64,000 nt of DNA from Buxus sempervirens (lineage: Eukaryota > Streptophyta > Magnoliopsida > Buxales > Buxaceae): the NCBI GenBank assembly GCA_947561395.2, contig OX387185.1, positions 32,964,213 to 33,028,212 on the forward strand, given 5' to 3'. Made by a program: the position numbers and the translations under genes. The notes beneath the pieces were generated by a model. It had not been told where the DNA came from, did not search any database, and saw nothing but the letters and a program-made list of their open reading frames with translations. Every line of letters starts with the position of its first letter. The first letter of the stretch is position 1. This document shows, in pieces, positions 1-14,700 of this stretch.

Positions 1-2491
1 AATATTCCTTTTTTTAATACAGGATTAACTAATTTTGAGGAGGAAAAAGAAGAATAAATTTGACATATTCAACCAATCATTGCTCTTCTTTCTCTTTTGT
101 GTGTCTGTTGTATGTTTAATTCTTGATGTCATTCATTCTTGATTCTCATTTGGCGCTTACATTTGATAATAACCTTAGTATACATCCATGAGTTTTCTAG
201 TGGATGAAGCCAAAAACTTTTCTCAAGAAATACCAGTGAGGATTTAATAGCTCATCATCAAAAGCATTTTGAGGTTTTCATATGATTCCAACAAGAACAT
301 ACTCAAATAAATTGGCTTGTATTGTTTGAAATGATCTTGTACAAAATGCCTAATAAGCTAATTGGTTTGAAGTCTTTGATATTGATTGTCCCAGTCCTCC
401 TTAGGTTAAGTTTTATTAAAGGTTCATAGGTTCAGTGCACAGCTGACATTTCATTGAATTAGGAGAAAATATTGATGCGGTTGACACTTTTGAAATTTAG
501 ACAGTACCCAAATTTTGATAGAAACCATTTTCTTTTTGTTTTTGATTCCAAAAAATCAAAATAAATGATTACAAATTAAATATATATGATAAATATGAAA
601 TTGAGTAATATAACATGAATATATAGCCATTTATAATAGAGGAGTTGTAGCATTTTGAAGAAAGAAGCTTGGGTTGTCTTAGTGTCTATCTTCCTTTGTT
701 CCATTGACAACAATATCCAAGGAATTTCAATAGGTAGAGTTTAGGATTTCTTTGATTGCTTTCATCATATTTAATTTTTTGTGACTTGATTAGTTATTTA
801 TTGGCCTTTCCAGTTTACATTACTTGTAAATTGTGATAAAAATTTTGCTTTTTAGGAGAAATCAATCTTTATCTTATTCATGTCTATTTACTGAAGTTAG
901 CCACATATATGAAGGTGAAAGAAGAGTGTATGGTTTATATGATTGGTTCATTGTTTGCTAGCTATGTTACATGGACACTTTACACGACCCCAAAATACCT
1001 AGGTTGCCATGATATGGTATGGGTATGGGTATAGCCTATAGGATATGTGTCAAATCCTTCACATATTCTCTTGGACACGCAATCCAAGATCAAAGAAAAA
1101 TAAGAAAAGAAGCAGCAAGTAACCAGCTTGCAAGTAATGAATAAAAAAAGATAGCAGTTTTTACAAAAAGAGAATACATATTCTCATATTAAAAAATTGC
1201 AAGCAATGAATAAAAGAGGGGGTAAAATCAAGAACTGAGCGTTGTGAATTAATTGTACCAAAAAAAAAGAAAGCATTGTGACCTGCCTTATTGACATTTA
1301 TTGACACTTTTTTTCTGAATCCTAGTATTCGTAACCAAATTTTGGAGACTTCTCAACCGAGTCCTTGTATCCTAATTTTTGGGGGGTCAAGTGGATCCAG
1401 CTCCTAGATACATAAGTGCACTTGGCACTTGTACCAAAGTCCATGTAACTTAGTTGCTATCTCATTGGGATGGATGCAATCATTTTTAGATAGCATGTGC
1501 AATATATGGGACCAGGGCGTCCTTGTATGTGTGATTGGATATGAAATTTGGCAATTGTCTAGATTATTAAATCCCTCATCATATATAAAAAAAAATTTCT
1601 AAAATATGAAATATCCTTTAAAAGGATCATAACTTGGTGTAAGTTATCTTAGAAGCAGGGTCCTAGGTCAGGTTGACTAGCAATGGATCTAAATTTTGGT
1701 ATTTTATTTAAAATGGCTTTGCCCAAATTAAAACTTGCATTTTCATGCTGGCAGCCTGAGGCAAAGCTTATGTGTATATAGGGAAGGGAAGGGAAGTATC
1801 GCTTGATATATGAAGGCAAATATCATTATTTGAAGAGATTTGCTATTATATAACTTGAAATATTGCCCAATTAGCATAAATTGTAATTTTTTCTTTTTCT
1901 TGTGAATTGTCTATTAATAAGAAAACACTTTTAATAAGTAGTATAATCTTAAATATATGTTTACAAGAAAAGTTTATATAATTTTTTATCCGTCTATCCG
2001 TATAAGTACACACACACACACACACAAACAAATATTTCGTGCTTCTAACAAATTTTGTTAGAACAAAATTTTGTCCAACATATTTTAAGATCTCTCTCCG
2101 TGCATTATAACTTCTGTCCAATAAATATGTAGTTTCATTGTTTTTTTTTTATATCTTTTCACATTTTTTATCAAGGGTAAAAATGAGAGAACTCCTGAGA
2201 CTAATATGAAATTCAACCTTAGATAGTCAGCTTGGAAGCTGAAAAAGGATGTATAATTTCAGATTTTGGATACCAACATATGAGAATGCACGTTGGAGTT
2301 GGTTTTTCTTCAACTTGGGGATTCATGCTACTTGAGTTTTAGCTTGTTAGGGAGGATAAGGCACTGATATCTGGACTCTATTGCCAAAATTTTTGAAGTA
2401 GATTTTTTAGACTGTGAAGCTGGAATTGGGATTTGTGCTGTTGAGGGACATAGCATTGTGAACTAACCGTATCTTGTTTTTCATACTTTAG
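1..2491. other. Intron or upstream sequence of the DONSON gene, no exon recognised
   Basis: AT-rich sequence without a supported exon. The base pair before 2492 is an AG acceptor after a pyrimidine-rich run, so at least the 3' part is intron. The N-terminal part expected for a plant DONSON protein (roughly 200 residues) was not found here in any frame and presumably lies upstream of the window. A (CA)8 run sits at about 2010-2026 and a short GGGAA repeat near 1780. Confidence 0.5.
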
Positions 2492-2700
2492 GTGTCATAG
2501 ATTGAGTAGTACTTGCCGTTCTGCAGTCCAATTAGCATCTCAATTTAGTCACTTTGGGGATGAAAATGCTTGCCACTCATCAAGGCTATCATCTACAGCA
2601 GAGACCTTGTATTCTCATGCTTTATGCACATGGGTATACCCACAGTCTGTTCTACCACCTTCTGTCATATCAGCATTGAATTCGTCTGCTGCGGAGGGAG
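2492..2700 (+). CDS. DONSON: DONSON internal exon (first in window)
   Basis: Acceptor AG at 2490-2491, donor GT at 2701. It begins with one base of a split codon and reads CHRLSSTCRSAVQ through WVYPQSVLPPSVISAL. Matching intron phase with the next exon supports both edges. No initiating ATG is present, so it is internal. Confidence 0.85.
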
Positions 2701-5700
2701 GTTTGTTTACTGAAACTGTTTTCTTTTCCATTTTCATTCAATGGTTCCTGTTAATTTGCAGCTTTTGAATCAGCAGAAAGTGATTTCCTATTGAAGCGAC
2801 AATTGGCTTGGGAGGATTCATTTCGAAATCTTTACTACATGCTTCGAAAGAACTTTTGTAACCTCTTTTATGGTAATTACCTTGCATGGTGCTAGAAAAT
2901 ACTCTTGCTTTGTTTGGTTGGGATTTAGATGCAGCTATCTAACTGCCCAATTTTGTTCATCTCTTTTTTTGCTAAAAACTTATTTGAGTTTTTTGAACTA
3001 ATGAAAAAAGTGTATTGATGTTAAACTTAAAAGTCAAGTTCTTAGGATTCCTAACAAGATGTTCTGTATGAAAGAAGTTTGTCTTCTTTTTAATCCTTAA
3101 AAAGACTATTGTAACAGGAAAATTGGTTAAAGTACTCAGTAGTGACCTATTTAGTCCTGAAGGGAGAGAAATCCAATTGTGCTAGGAGATGTCAAGATAC
3201 TATGAATTGGGTATTATAAAGGAGAGACTTGCTATCGGAAGCAAATAGGAAGGAGACATTGTTAATTGCTTCTCTCCGAAAGTTGTATATCTTAATTTCT
3301 AAATCCAAATTGAGCTGTAAAATTGTACCTATGTGGAGTTGACTAGAACTCAAGGAACATATCTAAAAGCTATAAAAATATGCTAAATTTACAAGAAGAA
3401 AACATAGATATAGTTTGTTCAATTTAAGGCTGTTAATGAGTAATTTCTCAATTATGATATATGTATAATGCTCAAAATAATAGTCAATCCACATAGGCTC
3501 CTTAGCAACACTAAGGTTGACTTCTCATGTTTGGCTGTTTTTTTATAGCATTAACTTGGAACATGATAAGGTTTGATAACCTTATCGCCAGGAATTTTTT
3601 CAATTGTTTGTTTTCTTGCAAATTATTGTGGCATGCCCCATAATTACTAAGTTTGGGAACAGATTGAAAAACATTCAAGAACAACTTGGTTTGTATCATT
3701 GAAGAAATACATTTCAATTTCTGCCATAGAATATGAGCATGTTGAAAAGTTGGAGCCAATTACATTCCTATTTAATACCTTCGAACTTCAAAAGTTTTTG
3801 ATTGAAAATTCAGATATATCGAGACTAATATATATCTGGTGAACTATTGGAAATTATTTTTTTTATGTCGTACAAAATGTTGCAAATATTTTACTGTTTT
3901 CTGAATTCTAAAATAAATTTATGACTATGAGAGAGATTGTATAACTATAAACAGAAGAAAATTAAATTTCTTATTTAAAAGAATATGGATGGCTACCTTG
4001 GAATCGGAATGTTTTAAAATAACTTGAAATAGGACCAATATTGTGGAGTTTAACTTAAGCACAACTAATAATGGAGATGACATAGTGATAAGAATCAAGA
4101 AATAAGAGCTTCGTAGAAGCAATTAATTTTGTTATCTTAGGTAAATTATGCATAAAGGGGATGCTAATGTGAATGTCACACATGGATATAGAGTAGTATG
4201 TGATTGATGTGTTTTGCTTGTATCAAAGAGAAAGTTTTACAAGACGATCATGAAGTCCATTGTGGTGTATTGATTGGAATGATGGGTGACAAACAAGCAA
4301 CTTGTGCATAGGATGAACTTTCTAGAGATAGAGTTGTTGAGATGGATGCTTGGGAAGACAAGGTAAGGAACAAATATATCTAAAAGTGTCTAGGGGTTTC
4401 TTAAATAGGAGATTAGAAGAACAAGTCTAGGTTAAGATGGTTGTGGCATGTAAAGCAAAGACTTATGGAGGCATCTGTGAGAAGTTATGAAGATTTAATT
4501 ATTGAATGATCGAAGAGGGTGAGAGAAAGAATGAAAAATAACTTCAACGGAGTTAGTCAGAAAGGGGATTTGAATGCTTATAATCTAATTGAAGTGGTTT
4601 TTGATAATAGGGATAGAAGGACATGATTTGTATTATTGACCTCAACTAGTTGGGATATGGGATTTTGTTATTTTTGTTTGTTGCATAAAAAAAATATAGA
4701 TAGTGGCCATATATTGAGGATAAAGAAGAAATATATTTCTTTTGTGTGAAGGAAAAAACATGTCCTATATTTTTTTCAAACTAAAACATAAATTACATAG
4801 AACAAAATGGAAACATGGGGAGAGTATAGTAACCAATCTACCATTGTTAACATCAGAAAGGGAAAAACACGTTTTGTAGAAAAACAAACAAGTGGAACAT
4901 GGTTCTAAAATTTGATTTTTAGGGAATTTTGTACCTCCAAAACTAGAGAATTGTGCTTATTTGCACAATTTCGTGGTAAGAACTCCATAAAATTTCAAGG
5001 ATATGGAAATATCAACTTGGGGAAATTTTGGTGCAGTTTAGAAGGGGGAAGGTTTGCTAGCCTTGAGACAATTTAAAACTACACATATGGTGAGAGTTCC
5101 CTGGTGTATATCTATGTAAATCAAAGTTAACATTGAGATCTCATGATCATGCACCTATATGCTTGCACTAAGAGAGGAAAATTGTATAAAATCAAGGGTC
5201 AGGAAAGGAAATACCTTGTAAATTTTGTGAGGTTAACTAATGAAGAGTTCTCTCTCTCTCTCTCTCTCTTATCATCTTTCAGAAGTCTTTTTGAAATTAT
5301 GGGCTTTTAATTTCCACATTTCTTTTAGTTTGTTTTGTATTCTTGAAATATATTACTTGTAACTTTCACATTCTCTTAATTTTGTTGTGTTTTAGTGTGT
5401 TACATGTTTTTATTCTTATTCATCTATCATTCAAGCATTTTTTGTGCAAAGTTGGATCACATATGGTGTATGGAAGCTTTTTTCATAAAGACATATATCT
5501 AGATGGATGCATAATTTCTAACTAGGTTGAGCTCTTAATTGGGCTGATTCAGCTCGAAGCATTCTTCAATGTCCATAAATTATAGCCAGTTTACAGAATG
5601 GCTTTGTTATCGATATAATGGTCAGTTCGTTCATCTATAAACAATTTTGTCAGACGATATTCTTTCAGTAACAAGTATTATAGACATTATTCTTTATTAA

Positions 5701-8700
5701 AGCCTTTTGTATAATAGTTGTGGGAAGATTGTGCCATGGTTTAATGTAGCTTTCTTTCTGACATCATCGACCAGCTTAATGCCATATTTATTCCAAACAT
5801 TCATTTTAGCTTCATTTCCAATTTTTAGTATGTACCTCACAATTCATCGTGATGTTTACTGGCGGTGACTGCTGTGGAAAAATGAAGCGCACCTGCAATG
5901 CTTATGTTTCCCAATCAAGTAGAGGCCTACGGTCATTGCTGAGAGAGTATGTAAGATATACTGCCTTTTACTTATTAAGTTCCTACTTGTACCTGGGCTT
6001 ATGAATTTTGCATTATTGAGTTCCTTTTTCATATTGCATAGAGGATCTGTTATTGGATGATAATTATGCAAAATGGTTATCCCCGAATCTTGTTGCCAGC
6101 TTGATTTTTATAATCTTGAATTGTATGTTTACCTTTTAGTTTCTTGAGTGCATATTAAATCTTGTTTAGTAGATTGTTAGCTTTGGTAGGTGTTATGTTC
6201 AAGACTAATTGTTGTAGGGGAAGGTGGCATGAGATTTGGCTGTAGCTTATAATGACCATTATGAGTTGAAGAAGCAGAGTCAGTGCTTAAATTATTGAGG
6301 ATATTTATATTAGGGTTTCTATAACAAATAGGTTTTGTAGTGATACCCCTTAGGTTAGAGGCTGTTTGGTATAAACTTTTCAAAGTTACTTTTCAAAGTT
6401 ACTTTTCAACTTTTCGAAGTAGAAACGAAGTAGAAAAGTTAAAAATTTCTACGTTGAAAAGTTAAAATGTAATTTTGAAAAGTAATACCAAACAGCCTCT
6501 TACTAATGGGCTTAAAACCTAGGTTATCGGACTTAAGATCCAATCCATATTTAAATTGGATTCTTAGGCTTGGTAAGTCTATTAATTAATGGGGGATTAT
6601 TAAAATAACTAGTGAAATGCCAGTTTTGACTTTACTTAGTCCTAGGTCATTACATTGAAGCTTGTTAGATTTATTAATTATTTAGGAAAGTCTTGCAGCG
6701 CAAGAATGAGAGAGCAAGGAGGGGTAGAATTTGAAGGTGGAGTTCGGTGGTTGCTTTTACTGAAAACCTATGATCAAAATCTTGAAACTATTGTCTAATT
6801 TCTTTATCACTTATTTGATATGTGATTTTTTTTTTTTTGTTGATCATTTAAGTTCAAGCCATTTATTTTCAGCTTTTATCTATATTTTGGCAAATTATAT
6901 TAGTATTCAGTGGAATGGTCCTAGTCCGACATCAACAAGTTATGCACACTTGGAACATTTTCTCTTTGCCTCTTCATAGGAAGCATATGTTCTCTATTCT
7001 TAGTTTGCATTCTCTCAAGCAGCACACTTAGCTCTTCCACAATATTGTGCATAAAAGTATTTAATAATGGAGAAAGTAAGGAGAATAAACATTGTTGAGA
7101 TAACAATAAAAGAAACAAATTCCTGAGAATCAGGACCTAATATCTCCTAAACAGAATCTACCTAAAAAATAGAAATCTACAGATTTGTACAGCTGTCTAC
7201 AGATTTGATTTCTACAAGATTTGAATAGTTGTGTACAGATTTCTGCATCCCCTCTCAAGTTGGATCATAGATATTGATCATGCCCAATTTGCATATGAAA
7301 TCATCAAAGCTTTGTCTAGACAGTCCTTTGATGAAGATGTCAGCCGTTTGCTCTTATGTGGGCACATAAGTCATACAAATAGTCCCATCTTCAACCTTTT
7401 CCTTGATAAAATGTTGGTTTACGTCTGCGTTTTGTCCTGTCATGCTGAAATGGGTTGAGAGATATGCTAATGGCTGCTTTATTATCACAGTAGAGTTTGA
7501 TAGGAAACTCCAACATGATCTGTAATTCTTCCAAGAGTCTCCGTATCCATAGTCCTTCACACATCCCTTGTGCAACAGCTTTAAATTCAGCTTCAGCACT
7601 ACTACTTGCTACAACATTTTGTCTTTTTACTTCTCCAAGTCACCAAATTTCCCCATATGAAGGAGCAATATCCAGTAGTAGACCTTCTATCTTCTGCTGA
7701 ACCTGCCCAATCAGCATATGCAAAAATTTCTATTTACTTGCTTCCCCATTTTTGAACAATAGGCTTAGCTTGGGGAGCCTTTAAGATATCTCAGAATCTT
7801 GTATACGGCCCTCGTATGAGCATCCTTTGGTGAGTGCATATGTTGACTTACTACACTCACCACAAACGCAATATTAGGTCTGGTATGTGAAAGATAAATT
7901 AATTTGCCCACTAATCTTTGATATCTTTCCCTATCAAGTATCAACTGCTTTTCTAGTTTCTTCTGTTCTCTTTCTTGGTTCAATAGGCGTATCACTTGGT
8001 TTGCAACCAAGCATGCCCGTTTTAGTTAATAGATCAAGGACATATTTCCGCTGGAAAACACTAATACTCTTCTTTGATCTGGCCGCCTCCATTCCTAAGA
8101 AATACCGAATTTGACCCAAGTCTCTAACTTCAAACTTGGTAGCCAAGACCTCCTTCAATCTCTTCATTTCCAATGTATTATCACCAGTGAGAATGATGTC
8201 ATTGACGTACACAATCAGAATTGTCTTCTTTCCATCTCCGGATTGCTGGAAAAACAAGGTGTGATCTGGTTGCCCTTGCCAATATCCTTTTCCTCTAACC
8301 ACCTTTGCAAATCTGTTGAACCAAGACCTTGGAGATTGTTTGAGTCCATATAGGGACTTCTTGAGTTTGCAGGCTTGATTTTCTTCACCAGTCTTACAGA
8401 ATCCTGGTGGTAATGTCATTTAGACCTCTTCTTCTAGCTCTCCATTCAGGAAAGCATTCTTGATGTCTAGTTGCTAAAGTGGCCAATCAAGGTTGGCTGC
8501 CAAAGAAAAGAGAACCCGGATAGTGTTTAATTTTGCCACTGGTGCAAAGGTCTCTTTGTAGTCAATGCCATAGGTTTGAGTGAACCTTTTTGCGACCAGA
8601 CGAGCCTTGTACCTCTCTGCTATGCCATCAGCTCTATACTTCACTGTGAACACCCATTTGCAGCCCATTGGTTTCTTATCTCTTGGTGGATCCATCATTT

Positions 8701-11700
8701 CCCAAGTTCCATTCTTGTCCAATGCTCTCATTTCCTCCATTACTACCTCTCTCCATTCAAGAATCTCCAAGGCTTCCTGAATATTCTTAGGAATTTTTAT
8801 GCTGTTAAGATTAGAGGTAAAGGTATGACATCCTGTAGACAAAGCATTATATGATGCAAATTTTGAAATTGGATGGAGTGTACATGAACGGGGTTGTTTT
8901 ATGAGAGCAATAGGCAAATCAATATCATCAGGATTAGATGTGTTTGAGAGAGATTCTATCACCTGATTTGGAATTGAAGAGGGCTCATGGTTTCTTGCAT
9001 GTATCACTGGATCTGATTTTAGTGATGCTTCGGGTGTGAGGTTCTCGTGAGACTTTGATTTCTGCTTCCTTGAGTAAACCAATATTTCCTTGTCACTTTG
9101 TTTTTTTTCATCTCCCCTTGAATTCAAGTGTTCTTCGGTACAAGGTGAAGGAGAGGATGATGTTATAATAGTAGTTTTTAAAGGAGAATCAAAGTCCAAA
9201 ACAAAGTCGAAGAAACGAGTCCGAGCTTCATTGATATTCTCCCCTAGAAGTAAGGTTTGCAAAAAAGAGGGAGTGTTTTCAAAGAAGGTAACATCAAGGT
9301 TGACAAAGAGTTGTGTGTAGCTGCCTAGCTGGATGATAGCATTTTGTAACCTTTCTGTGTAGGAGAGTAGCCAAGGAACACACGTTTGAGAGCCCGAGGA
9401 TCCAACTTACTGTGATGATGCACATGGACAAATGCTGTACAGCTGAACATTTTGAGAGGAAGAGAGGAGCTTAACCGAGTAGTAGGAAAAAAACTTTGAA
9501 ACTTTTGGAGAGGTGTAGCAAAGGATAGGACTCTACTTGGCATACTGTTGATGAGATATGTGGCTGTTAGGATAGCATCGCCCCAAAACGTTGGTAGTGA
9601 AGAGCAAGGCACGGGCGACTTCAAGAATGTGTCTATTTTTTCTTTCATCTACCCCATTTTGTTGTGGGGTGTCAACACATGAACTTTGGTGTATTATACC
9701 ATGTTCTTGAAAATAGATACCCAAAAAATGATTGAAGTATTTAGTGCCATTATCAGTACACAGGATTTGGACTTGTGTGTGAAATTGCCTTTGAATCATG
9801 GAGTGGAAATTGATAAACACAGAACAAACCACAGTTTTGTCATGTAATAGATAAACCCAACAAATGTGAGTGTGGTCATCAATGAAAGTAACAAACCACT
9901 TTGTGTGTGTCCGGTTAGGGGTACGAGATGGCCCCCACAAATCACTGTGGATCATAGCAAAAGGCATGTAGGGTTTATATGTGGATTTGGGAAAAGAGGT
10001 GCGTTGGTGTTTTGAAAATTCACAAGACTCGTATTGTAAATCAAATGACATTTTATTCGAACAAATGGAAGGGAACAAACGTTTCAAATATTGAAAGTTT
10101 GGATGGCCTAGTCTAGAATGCCATAACAAAAGTTCACTAGTATTAGGAATAGACGCTAAATTACAAGTCACAATGTGACATTGATCACTCATATTAGCTT
10201 TTGCAAAGTAGTAGAGGCCCTCACATTCCTTATTACTGCCAATTGTTTTCCTCGATGATAGATCCTGAAAAACACAATGTGAGGAAAGGAATCTAGCAGA
10301 ACAATTGGAGGTTTTTGTTAACTTGCTAATGGACAACAGATTGCAAGATAGGTTTGGGACATGAAGGACATATTCTAATGTGATATAATTTGAGATATGA
10401 ATACTCCCTTTTCTGGCAACCGAGGTGAGTGACCCATCTGCGATTTTAACTTTCATATGGCCAGCACATGGTATGATGAAAACAAGTGATAGGCATCAGT
10501 TATACGGTCCAAAGCCCAGGAATCAATAACCCAAGGGGTGTTAGTGCGGAAAGTGGTACTGAAGGCTTGTGAAAAATTACCTCTTTGGGGTATAAGGCAG
10601 GGGGATCCATTATCCCCCTTTTTATTCACTTTGGTAGCAGAGGTGTTGCATAGCTTTATCATGATTGGCAGGAGTCAGGGCTTGATTAAAGGTTTCAAGG
10701 TTGGAAGGGATGAGGTAATAATATCCCACCTACAGTTTGCGGATAATACCTTGGTATTCTTGGAAGCTTCTAAGGACCAAATGATCTGGCTGAAGAGCAT
10801 ATTGCACACATTCCATATGATATCAGGTCTAAAGGTGAATTGAGAGAAAAGCTCAATTGGGGGTTTGAACGTAGATGAGGATGAGGTTCGGTCTTTTAGT
10901 CGGATTTTGGGGTGTCAGGTGGGTAGTTGGCTGATGTCGTACCTTGGTCTTCGTCTGGGGGCTTCCCCTCGTAATCTTAGCTTTTGGGAGCCAGTCATTG
11001 AAAGAGTGGAGAAGCATCTAGCATTATGGAAGAGGAACTACTTATCTTTTGGGGGGAGAATTGTCCTAATCAAGGCTGTGCTTGCAAGATTACCCAAAAA
11101 AAAAAAAAGGCTGTGCTTGCAAATCTCCTTGTTTATTTCATGTCTCTGTTTAGGATGCCTAGGAGGGTTGTGGCCATTATTGAGAAAGTCCAAAGGGACT
11201 TTTTGTGGGAAGGTGGGGGGAATAGGAAGTGTCACTTAGTTAGGTGGGATAAGGTTTGTCTTGATAAGGAGATGGGAGGGATTGGGGTGGGTATGATAGC
11301 CCATTGTAACTCCTCTCTTCTTGCTAAATGGTTGTGGCGTTTTAGTACTGAAAAAGAGAGTTTGTGGCATTGAGTGATTACAAGTAAATATGGAAGTGAT
11401 AATACTGGATGGTTTATAAACTTGAGCGCGCGACCTTCAGGAATCTGCCCGTGGAAGGTCATTATGAAACTTACACCATTGTTTTACCCTCATATTAGGT
11501 TTAGCATTGTATCTGGATCTTCGATTTGCTTTTGGCATGATCTGTGGTGGGGCAATAAGAAGTTATCTACCCAATTTCCTCGTTTATTCTCCTTTGCCCT
11601 TCTTCCTAATGCTTCTGTGGCTGATACCTTGCATTGGTCTTCTTCTAGTTCCTCTTGGAATCTTCCACTTCGGAGAAATCTCCGCCCTCTTGAAATGGAA

Positions 11701-14700
11701 GAGATCTCTTTACTCATTGATGGTTTAAAGGATGTGTTTCTTGACCCCCTAGGTTCTGATAAGGTCTCTTGGTCTCTTTCACCTAATAGTATGTTTTCTT
11801 GTAAATTCTTCTTCAAATTGGTTTCATTTGGCTCATCACATCCTAGTGTATCCTTCCCAGTACGTCAACTCTGGAAGCCTAAGGTCCCTCTAAAGATTAA
11901 GGCCTTTTTATGGACTGTCATTCTTTACAGGATAAACACGGCAGATCTGATCCAAAGAAGATGGAAAGGGATCGCCTTATCCCCGCATGTTTGCTTCATG
12001 TGTATGCATTATGGAGAGAGCATTGATCATCTTTTTCTCCATTGTTAGTTCGCCAGTTCTATGTGGATGTTGGTGTTTGAGATGATCGGAGTTTCTTGGG
12101 TGCTACCAGATACTCTTGAGGCATGGATTACTCAATGGTGTGTTGCGGGCTTGGGTAGGAGGGGCAAATTGTTATACGACATGTTATTCCATACAGTTGT
12201 CTGGTTCATTTGGTTGGAGCGTAATAGTAGAATCTTTAGGGATATCAGGGCACCGGTGGATCAGGTGTTTGATTTTATGTTGATTGTTGTGGCATCATGG
12301 GCTTCGGTTCTACCAGAATTCCAGGGGTTATGGCCTACAGAGATTGTGAAGGATTGGAAAGAGTTGTGTTTTTCGACTCTTATTTGGAGGATGGCATGAT
12401 GTGAGGCTTGAGCGCAGTTATGTCCTAGGTGATGATGGGTTCGGGAGTGCGAGGGTTGGTGGTTTTAAGCTGAATAGCTTGTTCAGCTTGGATCATGGAG
12501 TTTTGTGTGGTGTTCCTATGGTATGTTATGTACAGTGCCTCGTCAGTGTTTTGAGTTTATGGCAGAGTGGGGGACCATGTGGTCTTTGTAGAGTGGTCGT
12601 TTCTTTTTGGTTACACTTGTATACCCCACACTCCATACTCCATACTCCATACTCTATACTTTTTCCTTTCCATATAATATATATACTCACTTCATTATTT
12701 ATCAAAAAAAAAAAGATTACCTCTTTGTGCTAAAGAGCCAGAAGGAACAATGGTAGTAGGCTGGCCAGAAGCTTGGAAGCTGGAAAAGAGTTCATAGAGT
12801 TTTTCTAACTGTTCGGGATTGAAGCCACCGCTAATAGTAGATTGAGTGCTCTTCTCCCCTTGAGTTTTCTCAGTCTAGAAGTCGGCAGTAGCCTGATAGC
12901 CTGGAGTTTTAGCGTTCTGTCTAGGCTTCCAGTCTGCTGTCTTCCCGTGTATCTCCCAACAAGTGTCCTTGGTGTGACCCGTTTTTTTTCAGTGTTTACA
13001 CCAGGGACGTCCTTTCTGCTGCCTTGTGCCACAAATAACCAAGGCTGATATTTCAGGGCCAGGAGATGTATTCTCCTTCAGCATTACCTTCCTTCTATTC
13101 CCTTCTCGCCTAACCTTTGAAAAAACCTCCCGAGTTGATGGCAAGGGGCGTCGTCCAAGGATCCTTCCGCAAACATTATCTAAGTCGCAGTTAAGTCCCG
13201 CAAGAAACTCGAATACCCTTTCATTTTTGAGTTTCTTTTTATATTAGACACTATCACCCAAGCACTCCCATTCTTCTTCATAGCTCAGATCAAGTTCCTG
13301 CCATAGAGAAGTCATCTCCATATAGTAGTCAGTCACCTCTCTTTCTCCTTGCTTTATCTGCCATAGTCGGGTTTTAATCTTGAAGATCGATGAAGAATTT
13401 TTAGTATCTGAATAGGTTTCACGGAAAGCCTCCCTAACGTCCTTTGCTGTTGGTAGAAATAGGTAGGTTTTCCCAATCGATGACTTCATGGAATGCACTA
13501 GCCATGAAGTCACCATCGAGTTTTTTGACCTTCATCGTTGGTGAGCATCAGCATCAGTGGAAGAGGGCTGCTTTGTCTCACCTGTAAGATATCCCAGCTT
13601 GCCTTTGCCGTCAATGACCAAGTTAATGGATGCACCCATTCGCGAAAATATCTTCCATTCAACTTCTTGACGGTTAGTTGAATGGAGGTATCCAATCCTA
13701 TTGGACCCGTGGAGGAGCTGACTTCTCCTTCAGCTTCATGAATTCCAGACATCATGGACCCTTGACTGGGATTAGCCGCCATGAATAGCTAGGTTTCAAA
13801 AGAACCTGGATATAATACCTTGAAATTAGAGAAATCTCTTCTGTATTTCTTAATTAATTGATACATGCTGTTCACCTATATTTATAATACAATCAGGTAA
13901 CAATAAAAGAAACAAATTCCTGAGAATCAGGACCTAATATCTCCTAAACAGAATCTGCCTTAAAAATAGAAACAAAAATCTACAGATTTGATTTCTACAG
14001 GATTTGTACAGTTGTCTACAGATTTGATTTCTACAGATATATATAGTGGCACCTTCACCTATCAGTTTAAGCTTTTACGTACAATGGTTGTTTAACATAG
14101 TATCAAAGCAGGAGGTCTTGTTGTATTCAACTCCTAGGGGTGAGTTTGCCTTTCCATTTACTTGTATCCAGAATGCCCTATGTTTGCTCTTCCCATCTGT
14201 GCGAAGAAGCACGTGCGTAAGAGTGTTTAGATATTGTATTTTGGCCCTTTGATATACATACTTGCACCTTCACCTTTCAACTTAAGCTTTTAGGTGCGAT
14301 GGTTGTTTAACATAGATAAAAGAAAAAGAAAAAAAGGATGTTGAATGAAGAAGAGAGAGGAACCACAAGAGAAATTTAACCTGGTCACTTATCTATTATC
14401 TTTTATATTTTTATTATTATTAAATTGAAGGAAAAAAAAGCCCTTTATCACTAATAACAAAATCAAAACATAGGAAATTGTTGGAATATTCAAACTGTGT
14501 GTTAACTAAGAATGATCAAGCAGAAAAACTGTGCGAAAAGATTTGTGGTTTGGATTTGTACCTACGTCTATGGGAGAAAGAAGAATCCACTATTCAGAGA
14601 AAAGTTACATCATTAGGGTTACAAATTTTGTCTTGTACCTAGACCCCTGTTATAACACTACCTCCGGAATATTAGAGAAGATTTACTAATATACCCTTGC

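Larger units (their letters stand above)
10588..12715 (+). mobile_element. LINE A: 5'-truncated L1-type element inside copia A
   Basis: The insertion starts in the RT domain at GIRQGDPLSPFLF and ends with a poly(A) tail near 12704-12714. It is bounded by a perfect 12-bp target duplication (10576-10587 and 12716-12727), as made by target-primed reverse transcription. Its strand is opposite to the host copia. Confidence 0.93.
7101..14035 (-). mobile_element. Ty1/copia retrotransposon A, degenerate, - strand
   Basis: Gag-protease-integrase-RT-RNase H order read on the - strand, between a 5' LTR at 13821-14035 and a truncated 3' LTR at 7101-7247. The polypurine tract is AGAGGGGA beside 7248. The element carries several stops and frameshifts, and its RT box is YVND instead of YVDD. 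A LINE sits inside at 10588-12715. No flanking target duplication was found, because the outer end of the 3' LTR is missing. Confidence 0.85.

Noticed and set aside
1-2491. N-terminal exon(s) of DONSON
   Set aside because: No frame shows the expected conserved start of the family and no matching donor site in phase was found.
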